Origin: Rodentolepis nana
Lineage: Eukaryota > Platyhelminthes > Cestoda > Cyclophyllidea > Hymenolepididae
Reading direction: 5' to 3'
Assembly (NCBI GenBank): GCA_900617975.1
Contig: UZAE01002135.1
Coordinates: forward strand, 1 to 10,229
DNA: 10,229 nt
The number at the start of each line of letters is the position of its first letter. The stretch's first letter is position 1. Position numbers and translations under genes: made by a program. Below the pieces are notes generated by a model. It was not told the DNA's origin and did no database searches. It saw only the letters and a list, made by a program, of their open reading frames with translations. Positions 1-7,454 of the stretch are shown piece by piece.

Positions 1-50
1 ATAGAGTGAATCTGTCAACAAAAACGACAATGACTTAGTTTCCAACCCAA
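1..50 (-). mobile_element. mariner element, 5' terminal 50 bp only (body lies left of window)
   Basis: The reverse complement of positions 1-50 matches the first 50 bases of the mariner copy at 5680-5729 with three mismatches (47/50). The outer end is CCAA at 47-50, followed by TA at 51-52, the expected mariner target dinucleotide. Homology runs right up to base 1, so the element probably continues to the left and only its 5' inverted repeat and leader are in view. It points away from the copy at 5680. No transposase codons are included, so its coding state cannot be judged. A solo terminal fragment is the alternative. Confidence 0.9.
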
Positions 51-570
51 TAGAATTTAACAATTTTTCTAAAATTCACATTCATAAATCGTAAACAAAT
101 TTCGCGGATAGAAATCTATAATTGAGGCATCTTTCATTTGATTGGTAAGTGATGAAATAGCTCCAACCAACCATTTCTTGCTATTTTAAAAGCCATTTTA
201 AAATAATGGAAATCGACAAATAATGAGTGGCTCTTCTTAGAAGACGAGGAAAAGGACTTCCTTCTGTACTCATAAACGAGCCTATTGAAATATGAGAACT
301 GACAGACTATACCCAGAGACATATAGCAGCTTAAATTATCATAACTCACTACTTATGGTGAAGGCTTCAATTTGAAGGTAATTTTGAAACATTTATTATA
401 TTGATGATGTGAATTAGGACTCTTTTAGTGTTTTTTTAGCTGCAGAGACTTCACAAATCTCACTTTGAATGAGTAATTTAATATAAACTTAATAGAATTT
501 TGTTGTTAAGTGAGGAAGTTTTTGTTTTCGCGTTCCTATAAATATTTTGGCGCCTCCTTTACTCGGTAAT
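51..570. other. AT-rich spacer, no supported gene
   Basis: This spacer lies between the left mariner end and repeat copy A. A minus-strand open frame at 134-349 (71 codons) has no recognisable domain and lies in low-complexity AT-rich DNA, so I do not call it a gene. A TATA-like string, CTATAAATA, occurs just before copy A at about 537-545, but nothing around it supports promoter use. Confidence 0.6.
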
Positions 571-775
571 TGGGGTGTGATAGACTTACTTCCACGTGGT
601 GCACCCTGGGCAACGTATACTCATACGACGAAAAAGTCAATTAACTGGCTGTTGACTTCTGAATTCAAACTGCCACGACCCCACTTCATTTCATTTTCCA
701 CCACTTTCACGGTACTCACCCCACCTTACCTTTTTCTCTAACTTTATGTCTGTAGACTCTTTTACATTTGTGAAG
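571..775 (+). repeat. SINE-like dispersed repeat, copy A (5' part, 3' end missing)
   Basis: This sequence matches copies B to E from the shared 5' start (GTGTGATAGACTTAC) through the pyrimidine-rich middle, with similarity fading after about 775. The first 60 bases or so are nearly identical to copy B read on the opposite strand. It contains CCACGTGG at 592-599, and ACTTAC at 584-589, which reads GTAAGT on the minus strand. The 3' portion (CTGTGAAGCCTGAAGTCAAC and the CAAAACGCCTGCCATTTGA end) and the A/T tail are absent. Loss of the 3' end points to later deletion rather than ordinary truncation during retroposition, which usually removes the 5' side. The open frame running through it lacks an ATG start and is not treated as a gene. 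Confidence 0.85.
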
Positions 776-966
776 AAAGTAAATTTCCATTCAAAAGGGT
801 TTTGAATTAACTCACAATCCCACTCAATTGCTCCAAACAACATTCATTTTGGTTCCAAAAATAACTTAAATCAAATGATTCTATTTTCCTGAAACCAGAA
901 GTTTTATTTTATCTCAAATGTCTTATTATTATTAATGATATTTTTTTATCTTCTTAACTGTACGTA
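776..966. other. AT-rich spacer between copies A and B
   Basis: This is a short AT-rich stretch with no open frame or recognisable site. It would be most of the loop if transcripts folded copies A and B together. Confidence 0.6.
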
Positions 967-1287
967 ATATTTATTTATATCAAATGGTCTGCGTTTTGAT
1001 GGTTATCATTAGCCCTTTCGTTGACTTCAGGCTTCACAGAGGGGAAGGAACATCAACGTGAAAAAGAGTCGAGAGGGGGGGGGGGGACAGAAGGATGTTT
1101 CGGAGACGAAGGTAGGAAAGGTAGAAAAAAGGTGAGGAGAGTACTGTGGAAGTAGTCGAATATGACATACAGTGTGGTGATGGTAGTTTGAAGTCAGAAG
1201 TCAACTGCCGGTTTGATAAACTTTTTTGCCGTATGAGTATACGTTGCCCAGGATGCACCACGTGGAGGTAAGTCTATCACACACCCC
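967..1287 (-). repeat. SINE-like dispersed repeat, copy B (near full length)
   Basis: On the minus strand this copy runs from the shared 5' start (about 1287) to an A/T tail at about 967-980, written TTTATTTATAT on the plus strand. The conserved 3' end is visible as CAAATGGTCTGCGTTTTGA at about 981-999. It is about 320 bp long. Inside is a run of 12 G at 1075-1086, where other copies have shorter interrupted G tracts, so this is a hypermutable site. It carries CCACGTGG at 1258-1265 and GAG|GTAAGT on the plus strand with GT at 1268-1269. A clean target-site duplication is not visible. ACGTAATAT and ACGTATTAT on the two sides are only a weak candidate. The minus-strand open frame at 1034-1261 lies inside the repeat and is not treated as a gene. 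Confidence 0.88.
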
Positions 1288-2359
1288 CTGCACGTATTAT
1301 AATTTTTCGCCACATCACATATGTATAGGCATATATAAATAATCTGCAATAAAATTACGTCTGTATTTTCAATCGGATCAAAAAGGCGATAAATTGATTA
1401 ATGGATAAAAATTGCAGAATTTTTATTCATTATATCGCATTAAAATGTTCAATAATCACCATGTTGAACACGGTTTAAGGTACCCTAGATTACAAATGTT
1501 AATTTCACTGCTAAGGCAAAGGAGAAATGGCGTATGCATTTTATAGTTTAGCCATCTGCTAAACATAAATAGCTATGAACTAAGCTATCAAGCAACACAT
1601 ATTTTCATTATTTCTTGATATCATTATTTCCTTCAAAATACTAATTAAATATACATTTTATTCATCAAAATATACTAAAGCCAGTTGCGGGAAGGATCAA
1701 AATTTAAATCTTAAAGTATTTACTTAGTATAAATTCTGTCTTCAATGATTTAACTATTATTATGACTTCAAGGCTCAGCTCTTCAAAATCAGTTTTTATT
1801 CATGGCGATCGGCGTTTCGCGTTGATTATTTTCCACCAATAACACATAGTTTTGGTATATCAAAAGTACTGTGCATATTATATCTTCCTAGAGGCAAGAC
1901 CAGCATTTACAAGCATACAATTTATTTTGTAATTAAAAGCCGTCGCAATAAGCAAATCAGAAAACGTTGACTGAACAGGTTTAAATCTGACTTATTTACA
2001 TAGCTGCAGTACGACACCATACATTTTTAAACGGAATAATTAGGGCATAAAGCATATTAAAATAAATATACCCTTAAGATAGTGACCACTTGAGGTCAGG
2101 CGACACTAATCTATGGCTAACCAATCATCTTCATTCACATAAGATGTGAAAGGTCAATGGCATGATCGGGACTAGTTTGATCTACATTTCTTCTATCTTC
2201 TCACTCTCTGGGGTCTCACTGACTGTAACGCACTAATTATAGTGACCGACTATGCACTGTAGTTTGGTCAATTAAATGTTTAATACTCATCTCAATATCC
2301 AAGCGCCCATATCTTTGTATCCTTTGAAGATGAAGATACATTATTAGTACTATAAACTG
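1288..2359. other. AT-rich spacer, nothing recognised
   Basis: This is about 1.07 kb without a convincing coding frame, RNA gene or repeat shared with the rest of the window. The part around 2080-2270 is somewhat less AT-rich and contains TAGTGACC twice (about 2079-2086 and 2240-2247), but no larger structure follows from that. Confidence 0.5.
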
Positions 2360-2677
2360 ATGAAGAATAACGCTGATTACTGTTCAACTAAATGCGCACT
2401 TCTGCGGTTTGTTAGCGTTGCAAAACAGGCACCACTAGTGCACCCTTGTTGTCCGGAATGCCTAGACATTTGCAGCCCAACCCCAGAGCCTATGGAATGT
2501 GTCTACAAGGCAAAATGTGATTCCGCTCTGCAAACACGAAGGAACAGCTGTTTTGGGATAGTTAAAATAAACCAAAATTCCAACCTCAGAAATACGTGGT
2601 ATCATTTGGGAAGGAGGTTCCCACCCGGATATTCGATCTATCCATATCATGAACTTAATTGTGTGTCTTTATTTTAA
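2360..2677 (+). CDS. hypothetical cysteine-rich ORF, 105 aa (doubtful)
   Basis: This is an ATG-initiated open frame of 105 codons ending in TAA. It has ten cysteines at residues 8, 12, 30, 31, 34, 38, 47, 53, 64 and 101, most of them in a cluster from 30 to 64 that includes the string HPCCPECLDIC. The region is visibly richer in G and C than its flanks. I recognise no domain. There is no hydrophobic N-terminal signal segment, which argues against a secreted disulfide-rich peptide, and the cysteine spacing fits no zinc finger I know. It could be an exon of a larger gene, a relic of an older element, or chance. A 62-codon minus-strand frame overlaps it at 2462-2650. No splice or poly(A) context was established. 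Confidence 0.2.
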   Translation: MKNNADYCSTKCALLRFVSVAKQAPLVHPCCPECLDICSPTPEPMECVYKAKCDSALQTRRNSCFGIVKINQNSNLRNTWYHLGRRFPPGYSIYPYHELNCVSLF

Positions 2678-3211
2678 GGATGAAACAAGCCACTGACGGT
2701 CTTACTTGTTTGACTTTCTGTCAAAATTATAAAAGGGGATTTTCTCTGATTTAATATATTTGTTTTGTAGTTAACTGAAGTATTATTTTATATTTTAAAG
2801 AATTTTTGGGTTATAAAGAGAATGATAATTTGTGCATGTATGGGCCTTTATTATACATATTAGATCGCTTTATAAAGTGAATCTAAGATTAGATTATTGC
2901 AAAAATCAATAATCTAATTCTTCGATATCTTGTTTTGTAATCAAGTCAATAAAATTCAAACAAACGGTTGAAGTTGCTTCTCGAAATTGAAATATCCTTG
3001 ATACAACTTCCAGGAGTAAATTGAAATCACACACAAAATAGTACTTCATTCTCAATAATAAACGAGCAACATCAAGAATGCTCCATTTTATTCTTTGAAG
3101 GCGAAAAATAATTTGCGAAGTGGAAGCATTCCAAAGTGTACTCTGAGCAATTTGGAAGGAAACACAATTGAAATAGTCAATAATCAGTTGATATTTTTTG
3201 GTGCAGGGAGT
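2678..3211. other. AT-rich spacer containing one hairpin
   Basis: No open frame or repeat is supported here. The one distinct structure is the inverted repeat at 2888-2918, listed separately. Confidence 0.55.
2888..2918. repeat. perfect 12-bp inverted repeat with 7-nt loop
   Basis: The left arm ATTAGATTATTG (2888-2899) is the exact reverse complement of the right arm CAATAATCTAAT (2907-2918). They are separated by a 7-base loop, CAAAAAT. The stem is AT-rich and no T-tract follows, so it does not resemble a terminator. Its role is unknown. Palindromes of this kind can also arise by chance in AT-rich DNA or from decayed elements. Confidence 0.6.
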
Positions 3212-3224
3212 TCAAGTAAAATTA
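3212..3224. repeat. target-site duplication of copy C, tail side
   Basis: TCAAGTAAAATTA at 3212-3224 is repeated without mismatch at 3554-3566, directly bracketing copy C. A 13-bp duplication is typical of insertion by target-primed reverse transcription. Confidence 0.85.
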
Positions 3225-3553
3225 TTATTATTATTTCAAATGGCAGGCGTTTTGAATAGCAATCATTAGCCATTTAGTTGATTACGGGCTTCACAGAGGG
3301 AGAAACATCAAAGTGAGAAAAATTCGAGAGGGAGGGGGGGACAAAAGAGTGATTTACAGATGTAGAAGACACAGACAGACACAAAGGTAGAGAAAAGTTG
3401 AGGTGAGAACTGTGAAAGTTGCGGAATATGACATACAGTGGGGTGATGTTAGTTTGAAGTGAGAAGTCGACTGCCGGGTTATAGACTTGCTTTGCCGTAT
3501 GAGTATACGTTGTCCAGGGTGCACCATTTGGAGGTAAGTCCATCGCACATCGC
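3225..3553 (-). repeat. SINE-like dispersed repeat, copy C (full length, with target-site duplication)
   Basis: This is the best-defined copy, about 329 bp between two perfect 13-bp direct repeats. Read on the minus strand it starts GCGATGTGCGATGGACTTAC and ends with the conserved CAAAACGCCTGCCATTTGA segment followed by an AAT-type tail (TTATTATTATTATTT on the plus strand, within 3222-3236). Discrete ends, an A/T tail and a 13-bp duplication indicate a retroposed short element rather than a DNA transposon; I see no terminal inverted repeats. It has a short CAGA-type run near 3369-3382 and a G-rich tract near 3330-3340. GTAAGT lies on the plus strand at 3534-3539. The CACGTG core of other copies is changed here. 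Open frames on the minus strand are incidental. Confidence 0.9.
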
Positions 3554-3566
3554 TCAAGTAAAATTA
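3554..3566. repeat. target-site duplication of copy C, 5' side
   Basis: This is an exact match to 3212-3224 (TCAAGTAAAATTA). It fixes the 5' boundary of copy C at 3553. Confidence 0.85.
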
Positions 3567-4662
3567 AGTTCATTGGTTGTAACCAAGAGAATATACTCTC
3601 ATTTTGTCAAAACTATGCAGACCATATGAAATTTGAAAAGGAATTTTCAATCATTTTAGATGGGAAAGCAATACCATTTGTGAAATTTTACAATGGCGAA
3701 TGGGAAATGTCAAATTAACAATGTCATCGGAAGCCGCGTTAATAAATTATTTCTAATTAGCAAAACAAATAAACGCCCTTCATATTCACAACTGCTTTGC
3801 AATCGATATCTACATACATATTTAAACCGTTTTCAAATTCAATTTAATGTCTACAAGGAATTCTAAGCATATTCAATATTTTTACACACGGGAAGGTAAA
3901 ATATGGTTGTTAAAATATGGAAAGGCATAAAACATTTAATTCTCTCATGATTAATCTATTTGAGTCCCGGCTTTGTCTACAAATATACTAAGAGAAAGAA
4001 AAGAATTTGTACTTGATCCAATAATCACAAAATGAATGTTTCATTATTTTTGAAAATTTTCACTTTGGGGAAAATAGAAACTAATTTTCCTCTATTTAAA
4101 TCGAAAGCGTTTCAAAATATACGTAATTGATTGGGTTGCAAAGGTCTGGATAACTTATAAATAGAAAAAAATATACAAAGGACAGCCTTTCAGGTGTGAC
4201 TGAGTAGTTAGCAATGAGTGAAATCTATGCCAATCCATTAATCTGATGACATTGAATAATGGTATGTTATCGCCACTCGTGTGCTTAGTCTAAACTACCA
4301 TAGAGTGGCTCACAAATTAGACCAAATCAGATAGCCACCCAGAGTGCATTTACTTAACAATTGATTATAATTACACATTGATGGAAAGGCAAATAACACT
4401 TCCCCATTTGCTGAAAGTCTATTATCCACTGTCCTCTTCCTCCGAGTTCTACCAATACACCACCGCATAATCTTAGCTTACGTTCTTTTGATTTTGTGAA
4501 TGTATTGTCTCCATTGAGCCGTTAACTCATTTCAATTGGAACTGGCTTATTGTCACTAGTGAATGAACGTGACCTTGCTTGGAGGGTCATTAATTTTAAG
4601 GAAATTCCAATTAACTGACCTAGACAATTCATTTCAACTCATTGACTCTCTTTGTCAATGCT
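3567..4662. other. AT-rich spacer, nothing recognised
   Basis: About 1.1 kb of AT-rich sequence with no supported coding frame, RNA gene or repeat. I saw no similarity to the mariner or to the SINE-like repeat. Confidence 0.5.
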
Positions 4663-4909
4663 GGGTTTGCGATAGACTCACCTGCACGTGATGCCGCCTG
4701 AGCAACATATACCCATACGGAAAAAACTTCTGACTTCAAACTACCATGAACCCACTGTATTTCATATTCCACCACTTCCATAGTACTCACCTCACATTTT
4801 TCTCTACCATTGCGTCTGTCACTTTCACAACTGTGACTTTTCGTGACTTTGATGTTCCTACCTTCTGTGATGACCGAAGCCAACTGAAGGGCTAATGATA
4901 ATTACCATC
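4663..4909 (+). repeat. SINE-like dispersed repeat, copy D (diverged, tail missing)
   Basis: It starts at GGGTTTGCGATAGACTCACC and follows the family through ACATATACCCATACGG, the CAAACTACCAT segment, TCTCTACC and GTGATGACCGAAGCCAACTG, to GGCTAATGATAATTACCATC. It then stops short of the conserved CAAAACGCC end and has no A/T tail. The pyrimidine-rich middle is shortened by tens of bases relative to copies B, C and E. CACGTG lies at 4685-4690, and the minus strand reads CAG|GTGAGT at 4676-4684, a textbook splice-donor sequence. Its greater divergence suggests an older insertion. The minus-strand frame at 4629-4883 is an incidental reading of the repeat. Confidence 0.82.
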
Positions 4910-5138
4910 CTTTTCGATGAAAAAGAAAGGACTATACAACAAATTGACTTTAATCTGTGCTATAATTCCTGCCTGAAAACGCGTGACAATTTTAAGCTAA
5001 TAAATAAAAAAATATATTTTTTGGTTATTTCTCCACTATCATTAATTATTCAATCCCATAGCCGACTTCAGCAGATTTTCCTGCTGTACTACTCATCTTT
5101 TAGGAGGATTATCCGTAGATAAGGTGTCAAAGTTTTCT

Positions 5139-5396
5139 ATGACTTCTGATTGGCCATCCCTCCTGTCTTCTACCACTAATTACTGTAACAAAGGTCAAGT
5201 AGAAGTAAGAGCAGGCAGCGGTGAACGGAATGTATCAGAAAAGAGGATTAGAAATTGCATAAGAAGACCCGAATGTGGATGCGTAAAGGATGCATTCACA
5301 AATATTTGTTGTTCCAGAGCACAAAAGGCAATTGCGAAACAATTTGTGCCCTATTTGGATTTAGGAAATATTACACTCAACTCGAAATTAACTTGA
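5139..5396 (+). CDS. hypothetical cysteine-containing ORF, 85 aa (doubtful)
   Basis: The first ATG is at 5139; the frame is open slightly further upstream, from a GTG at 5124. The predicted product is 85 residues with six cysteines (16, 40, 46, 48, 57, 58), including the string RRPECGCVKDAFTNICC, and a basic stretch around residues 28-43. I recognise no family. There is no signal peptide or membrane segment. It lies about 230 bp after repeat copy D and about 280 bp before the mariner. It may be an exon, a relic or chance, since an 85-codon frame is not rare over 10 kb. Confidence is low because nothing independent supports expression. Confidence 0.15.
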   Translation: MTSDWPSLLSSTTNYCNKGQVEVRAGSGERNVSEKRIRNCIRRPECGCVKDAFTNICCSRAQKAIAKQFVPYLDLGNITLNSKLT

Positions 5397-5677
5397 AGCA
5401 ATAATGGAATTAAAACTCAATAATTATCAATTCAATAAGTTCATTAAACAAAACTCCGTTTCAAATAAAAAGTTACATTTAGAAAAGAAAAAAAGAAAAG
5501 AAAAAACTTTGCCTTTCGGCTGAGTTAAAGTAAAGGAAATGGTTTCGGTTTAGAAATGACAACGCCGTGATAAACAAAGTGCAAAAATTCGTTGAAGTCA
5601 AAACACGACTTTTCCGTGGGTTCAATTGAAATGATCTCAAATAAATTTTTTTGCAAAAATTGGATTCTCTAAGATAC
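5397..5677. other. AT-rich spacer with an A/G-rich tract
   Basis: This holds a purine-only low-complexity run at about 5480-5506 (A with scattered G) just before the mariner insertion. Nothing else is recognised. Confidence 0.6.
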
Positions 5678-5679
5678 TA

Positions 5680-5705
5680 TTGGGTGGGCAACTAAGTCAT
5701 TGCCG
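5680..5705 (+). repeat. mariner 5' terminal inverted repeat
   Basis: These 26 bases match the reverse complement of 6955-6980 at 23 positions. Mismatches are at element positions 3, 7 and 15. Beyond this the two ends diverge. In other mariners this is the transposase binding site. Confidence 0.93.
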
Positions 5706-5861
5706 TTTTTGTTGACAGATTCACTCTATACTTTCTTTTGTTTTGTTAACGTGGCCAGAGCATCTAACCTATATTTTTTTCTTACTGTATGGGCTTCTAG
5801 GTTAATTAGTAAACAATTTTTTTGTTTTCTTCTTTAGTTTTGTTTTTATCCCATTTTAAAA

Positions 5862-6906
5862 ATGAAAGAAGAAAACGTGCACTTCCGACACATTTTATTG
5901 TATTTCTTCCGAAAAGGCAAGAACGCATCGCAAGCACAAAAGAAGTTATGTGCCGTATATGGAGATGAAGCCGTGAGGAAGAAAGGCAGTGTCGAAATTG
6001 GTTTGAAAGATTTCGTTCCGGTGATTTTTCGCTGAAAAATTCACAACGATCTGGCCGCCCAGTCGAAGTGGATGAAACCCATATCAAGGCCATTATCGAT
6101 TCAAATCGTCACAGCACAACACGAGATGATATTGCGGAGAAGCTCAATGTATCGCATACATGCATTGAAAAAAAAAATTAAAAACCCTTGGTTATGTCAA
6201 GAAACTTGATTTATGGATTTCTCACCAGTTAAAGGAAATTCATTTGACCCAACGGATTAGCATCTGTGATTCGCCGCTACTGAAACGCAATGAGAATGAT
6301 CCATTTCTGAAGAACCTAGTTACTGGCGACGAAAAGTGGATAGTCTGTCAACAATGTTATTGGCAAGAGATCATGGGTGAAGCAAGATCAACCAGCCCAA
6401 ACAGTATGAAAAGCAGAGATTCACCAAAAAAGATTATGCTGTCAGTCTGGTGGGGGGATCACAAAGGAATTTTGTATTTTGAACTCATGCCGCAGAACCA
6501 AACGATAAATTCAAATGTGTATGTTGAAGAACTCGAAAAACTGAAGGATCCAATTGAAGATAAGCGGCCGGCATTATCAAATCGGCGGAAGGGTGTTGTT
6601 TTCCATCATGATAACACAAGGCCCCACACATCTTTGGTTACTCGGCAAAAATTATCGGAACTGGGTTGGGATGTTTTGTCACACCCACCATATAGCCCTG
6701 ACCTTGCGCCTTCGGATTACCATTTGTTTCCTTCCATGCAAAACTCTTTAAATGGTAAAATTTGTAACAACGCGGATGATGTCGGATCACACCTAATTCA
6801 GTTTTTTAATAGCAAAGACCAGACATTTTACGAACGGGGAATTTGTACTCTGCCAGAACGATGGAAAAAGGTCATCGACAAGAACGGTCAATATCTAATT
6901 GAATAA
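5862..6906 (+). pseudogene. mariner transposase, broken by frameshifts and an internal stop
   Basis: The gene spans an ATG at 5862 to TAA at 6904-6906. At about 348 codons it has the normal size for a mariner transposase, the DDD enzyme that cuts and pastes the element at TA sites. Frame 1 gives an N-terminal helix-turn-helix region (FFRKGKNASQAQKKLCAVYG). A one-base loss near 5976-5981 moves the frame to QCRNWFERFRSGDFS and SGRPVEVDE, the second DNA-binding helix-turn-helix. A ten-A run (6168-6177) with another net one-base loss moves it to KTLGYVKKLDLW and the WVPHEL-like linker, here WISHQL. The catalytic domain is open from 6244 and shows VTGDEKW, HHDNTRPH and SPDLAPSDYH. The last two aspartates are 34 residues apart, the mariner D34D signature. 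Within it, about 6346-6424 is out of frame. No active enzyme is expected. Confidence 0.95.
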
Positions 6907-6954
6907 AGTTATATTTTTAAACAAAAATTCCGAATTTGCCTTCTTATTTGAAAT

Positions 6955-6980
6955 CGGCAATGACTAAGTTGCCAACCTAA
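6955..6980 (-). repeat. mariner 3' terminal inverted repeat
   Basis: This is the inverted counterpart of 5680-5705 (23/26 matches), ending CCAACCTAA next to TA at 6981-6982. It lies 48 bp after the transposase stop codon, a normal spacing for the family. Confidence 0.93.
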
Positions 6981-7314
6981 TACTTTCAAAAAAAGCCACT
7001 TTCAGTTTCTATCAAGTTAAGATTTGTTAATTGGATATCGAGAATGTCATGCAAGTGAAAAGACCTTTTCACAATTAACGAACGCGAACAGTCAGAAAGC
7101 ACAGATACTCCCGATTGGAAATAAGTGGAAGGTGTGGGGTGTGTGATAGACTTGTCTCCACGTGGTGCTCCCTGGGCAACGTATAATCGTACGGCAAAAA
7201 AGTCTATCAATCCGGTAGTTGACTTCTGACTTCAAACTACCATAACCCCACTGTATGTCATATTCGACCCCTTCCACAGTGCTCATCTTACCTTTTCCCC
7301 GATTTTGTGTCTAT

Positions 7315-7332
7315 CTGTCTGTCTGTCTGTCT
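7315..7332 (+). repeat. (CTGT)n microsatellite inside copy E
   Basis: About four and a half uninterrupted units of CTGT lie in the pyrimidine-rich middle of the repeat. Copies C and D have only short equivalents at the same place, so the run has expanded here. Confidence 0.85.
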
Positions 7333-7399
7333 CTTTTACATCTTTGAATCGTTATTCTGACCCCCTTTTCGACTTTTCGTCACTTTACTGTTCCTTCTC

Positions 7400-7454
7400 C
7401 TCTCTGTGAAGCCTGAAGTCAACTAAAGCTCTCTGTGAAGCCTGAAGTCAACTA
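7400..7454 (+). repeat. 26-bp direct repeat, period 29, within copy E
   Basis: The segment at 7400-7425, beginning CTCTCTGTGAAGCCTGAAGT, is repeated without mismatch at 7429-7454 after a three-base spacer (AAG). Copies B, C and D have the segment once, so this is a private tandem duplication, probably by replication slippage. Confidence 0.92.

Larger units (their letters stand above)
5680..6980 (+). mobile_element. mariner-family DNA transposon, near-complete but inactive (1301 bp)
   Basis: This is a class II element of the Tc1/mariner superfamily. The total length of 1301 bp is typical of mariner. It starts TTGGGTGGGCAACTAAGTCA at 5680 and ends with the inverted counterpart at 6980. TA lies immediately outside both ends (5678-5679 and 6981-6982), as expected from the TA target duplication. 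It encodes one transposase gene broken by frameshifts. The start of the ends (TTGGGTTGGCAACTAAGT-like) and the protein motifs suggest affinity with the mellifera-type mariners, but that assignment is from memory and unconfirmed. A second copy end at 1-50 shows that the family is repeated in this genome. Several differences within the inverted repeats indicate age. Confidence 0.97.

Noticed and set aside
134..349. 71-codon minus-strand ORF
   Set aside because: It is a serine/phenylalanine-rich translation of AT-rich spacer with no domain or context. It is compatible with chance.
547..741. 64-codon plus-strand open frame
   Set aside because: It starts at TTG rather than ATG and coincides with repeat copy A. 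Similar peptides from copy C reflect shared repeat DNA, not a gene.
571..4909. Interpretation of the dispersed repeat as a MITE or other DNA transposon
   Set aside because: The two ends are not inverted complements, copies carry A/T tails on one side only, and copy C has a 13-bp duplication rather than TA or another short fixed one.
5590..5632. GTGGGTTCAATTG as a tRNA B box
   Set aside because: There is no matching A box at the proper distance upstream and no cloverleaf can be drawn, so it is not a tRNA or a tRNA-derived SINE head.
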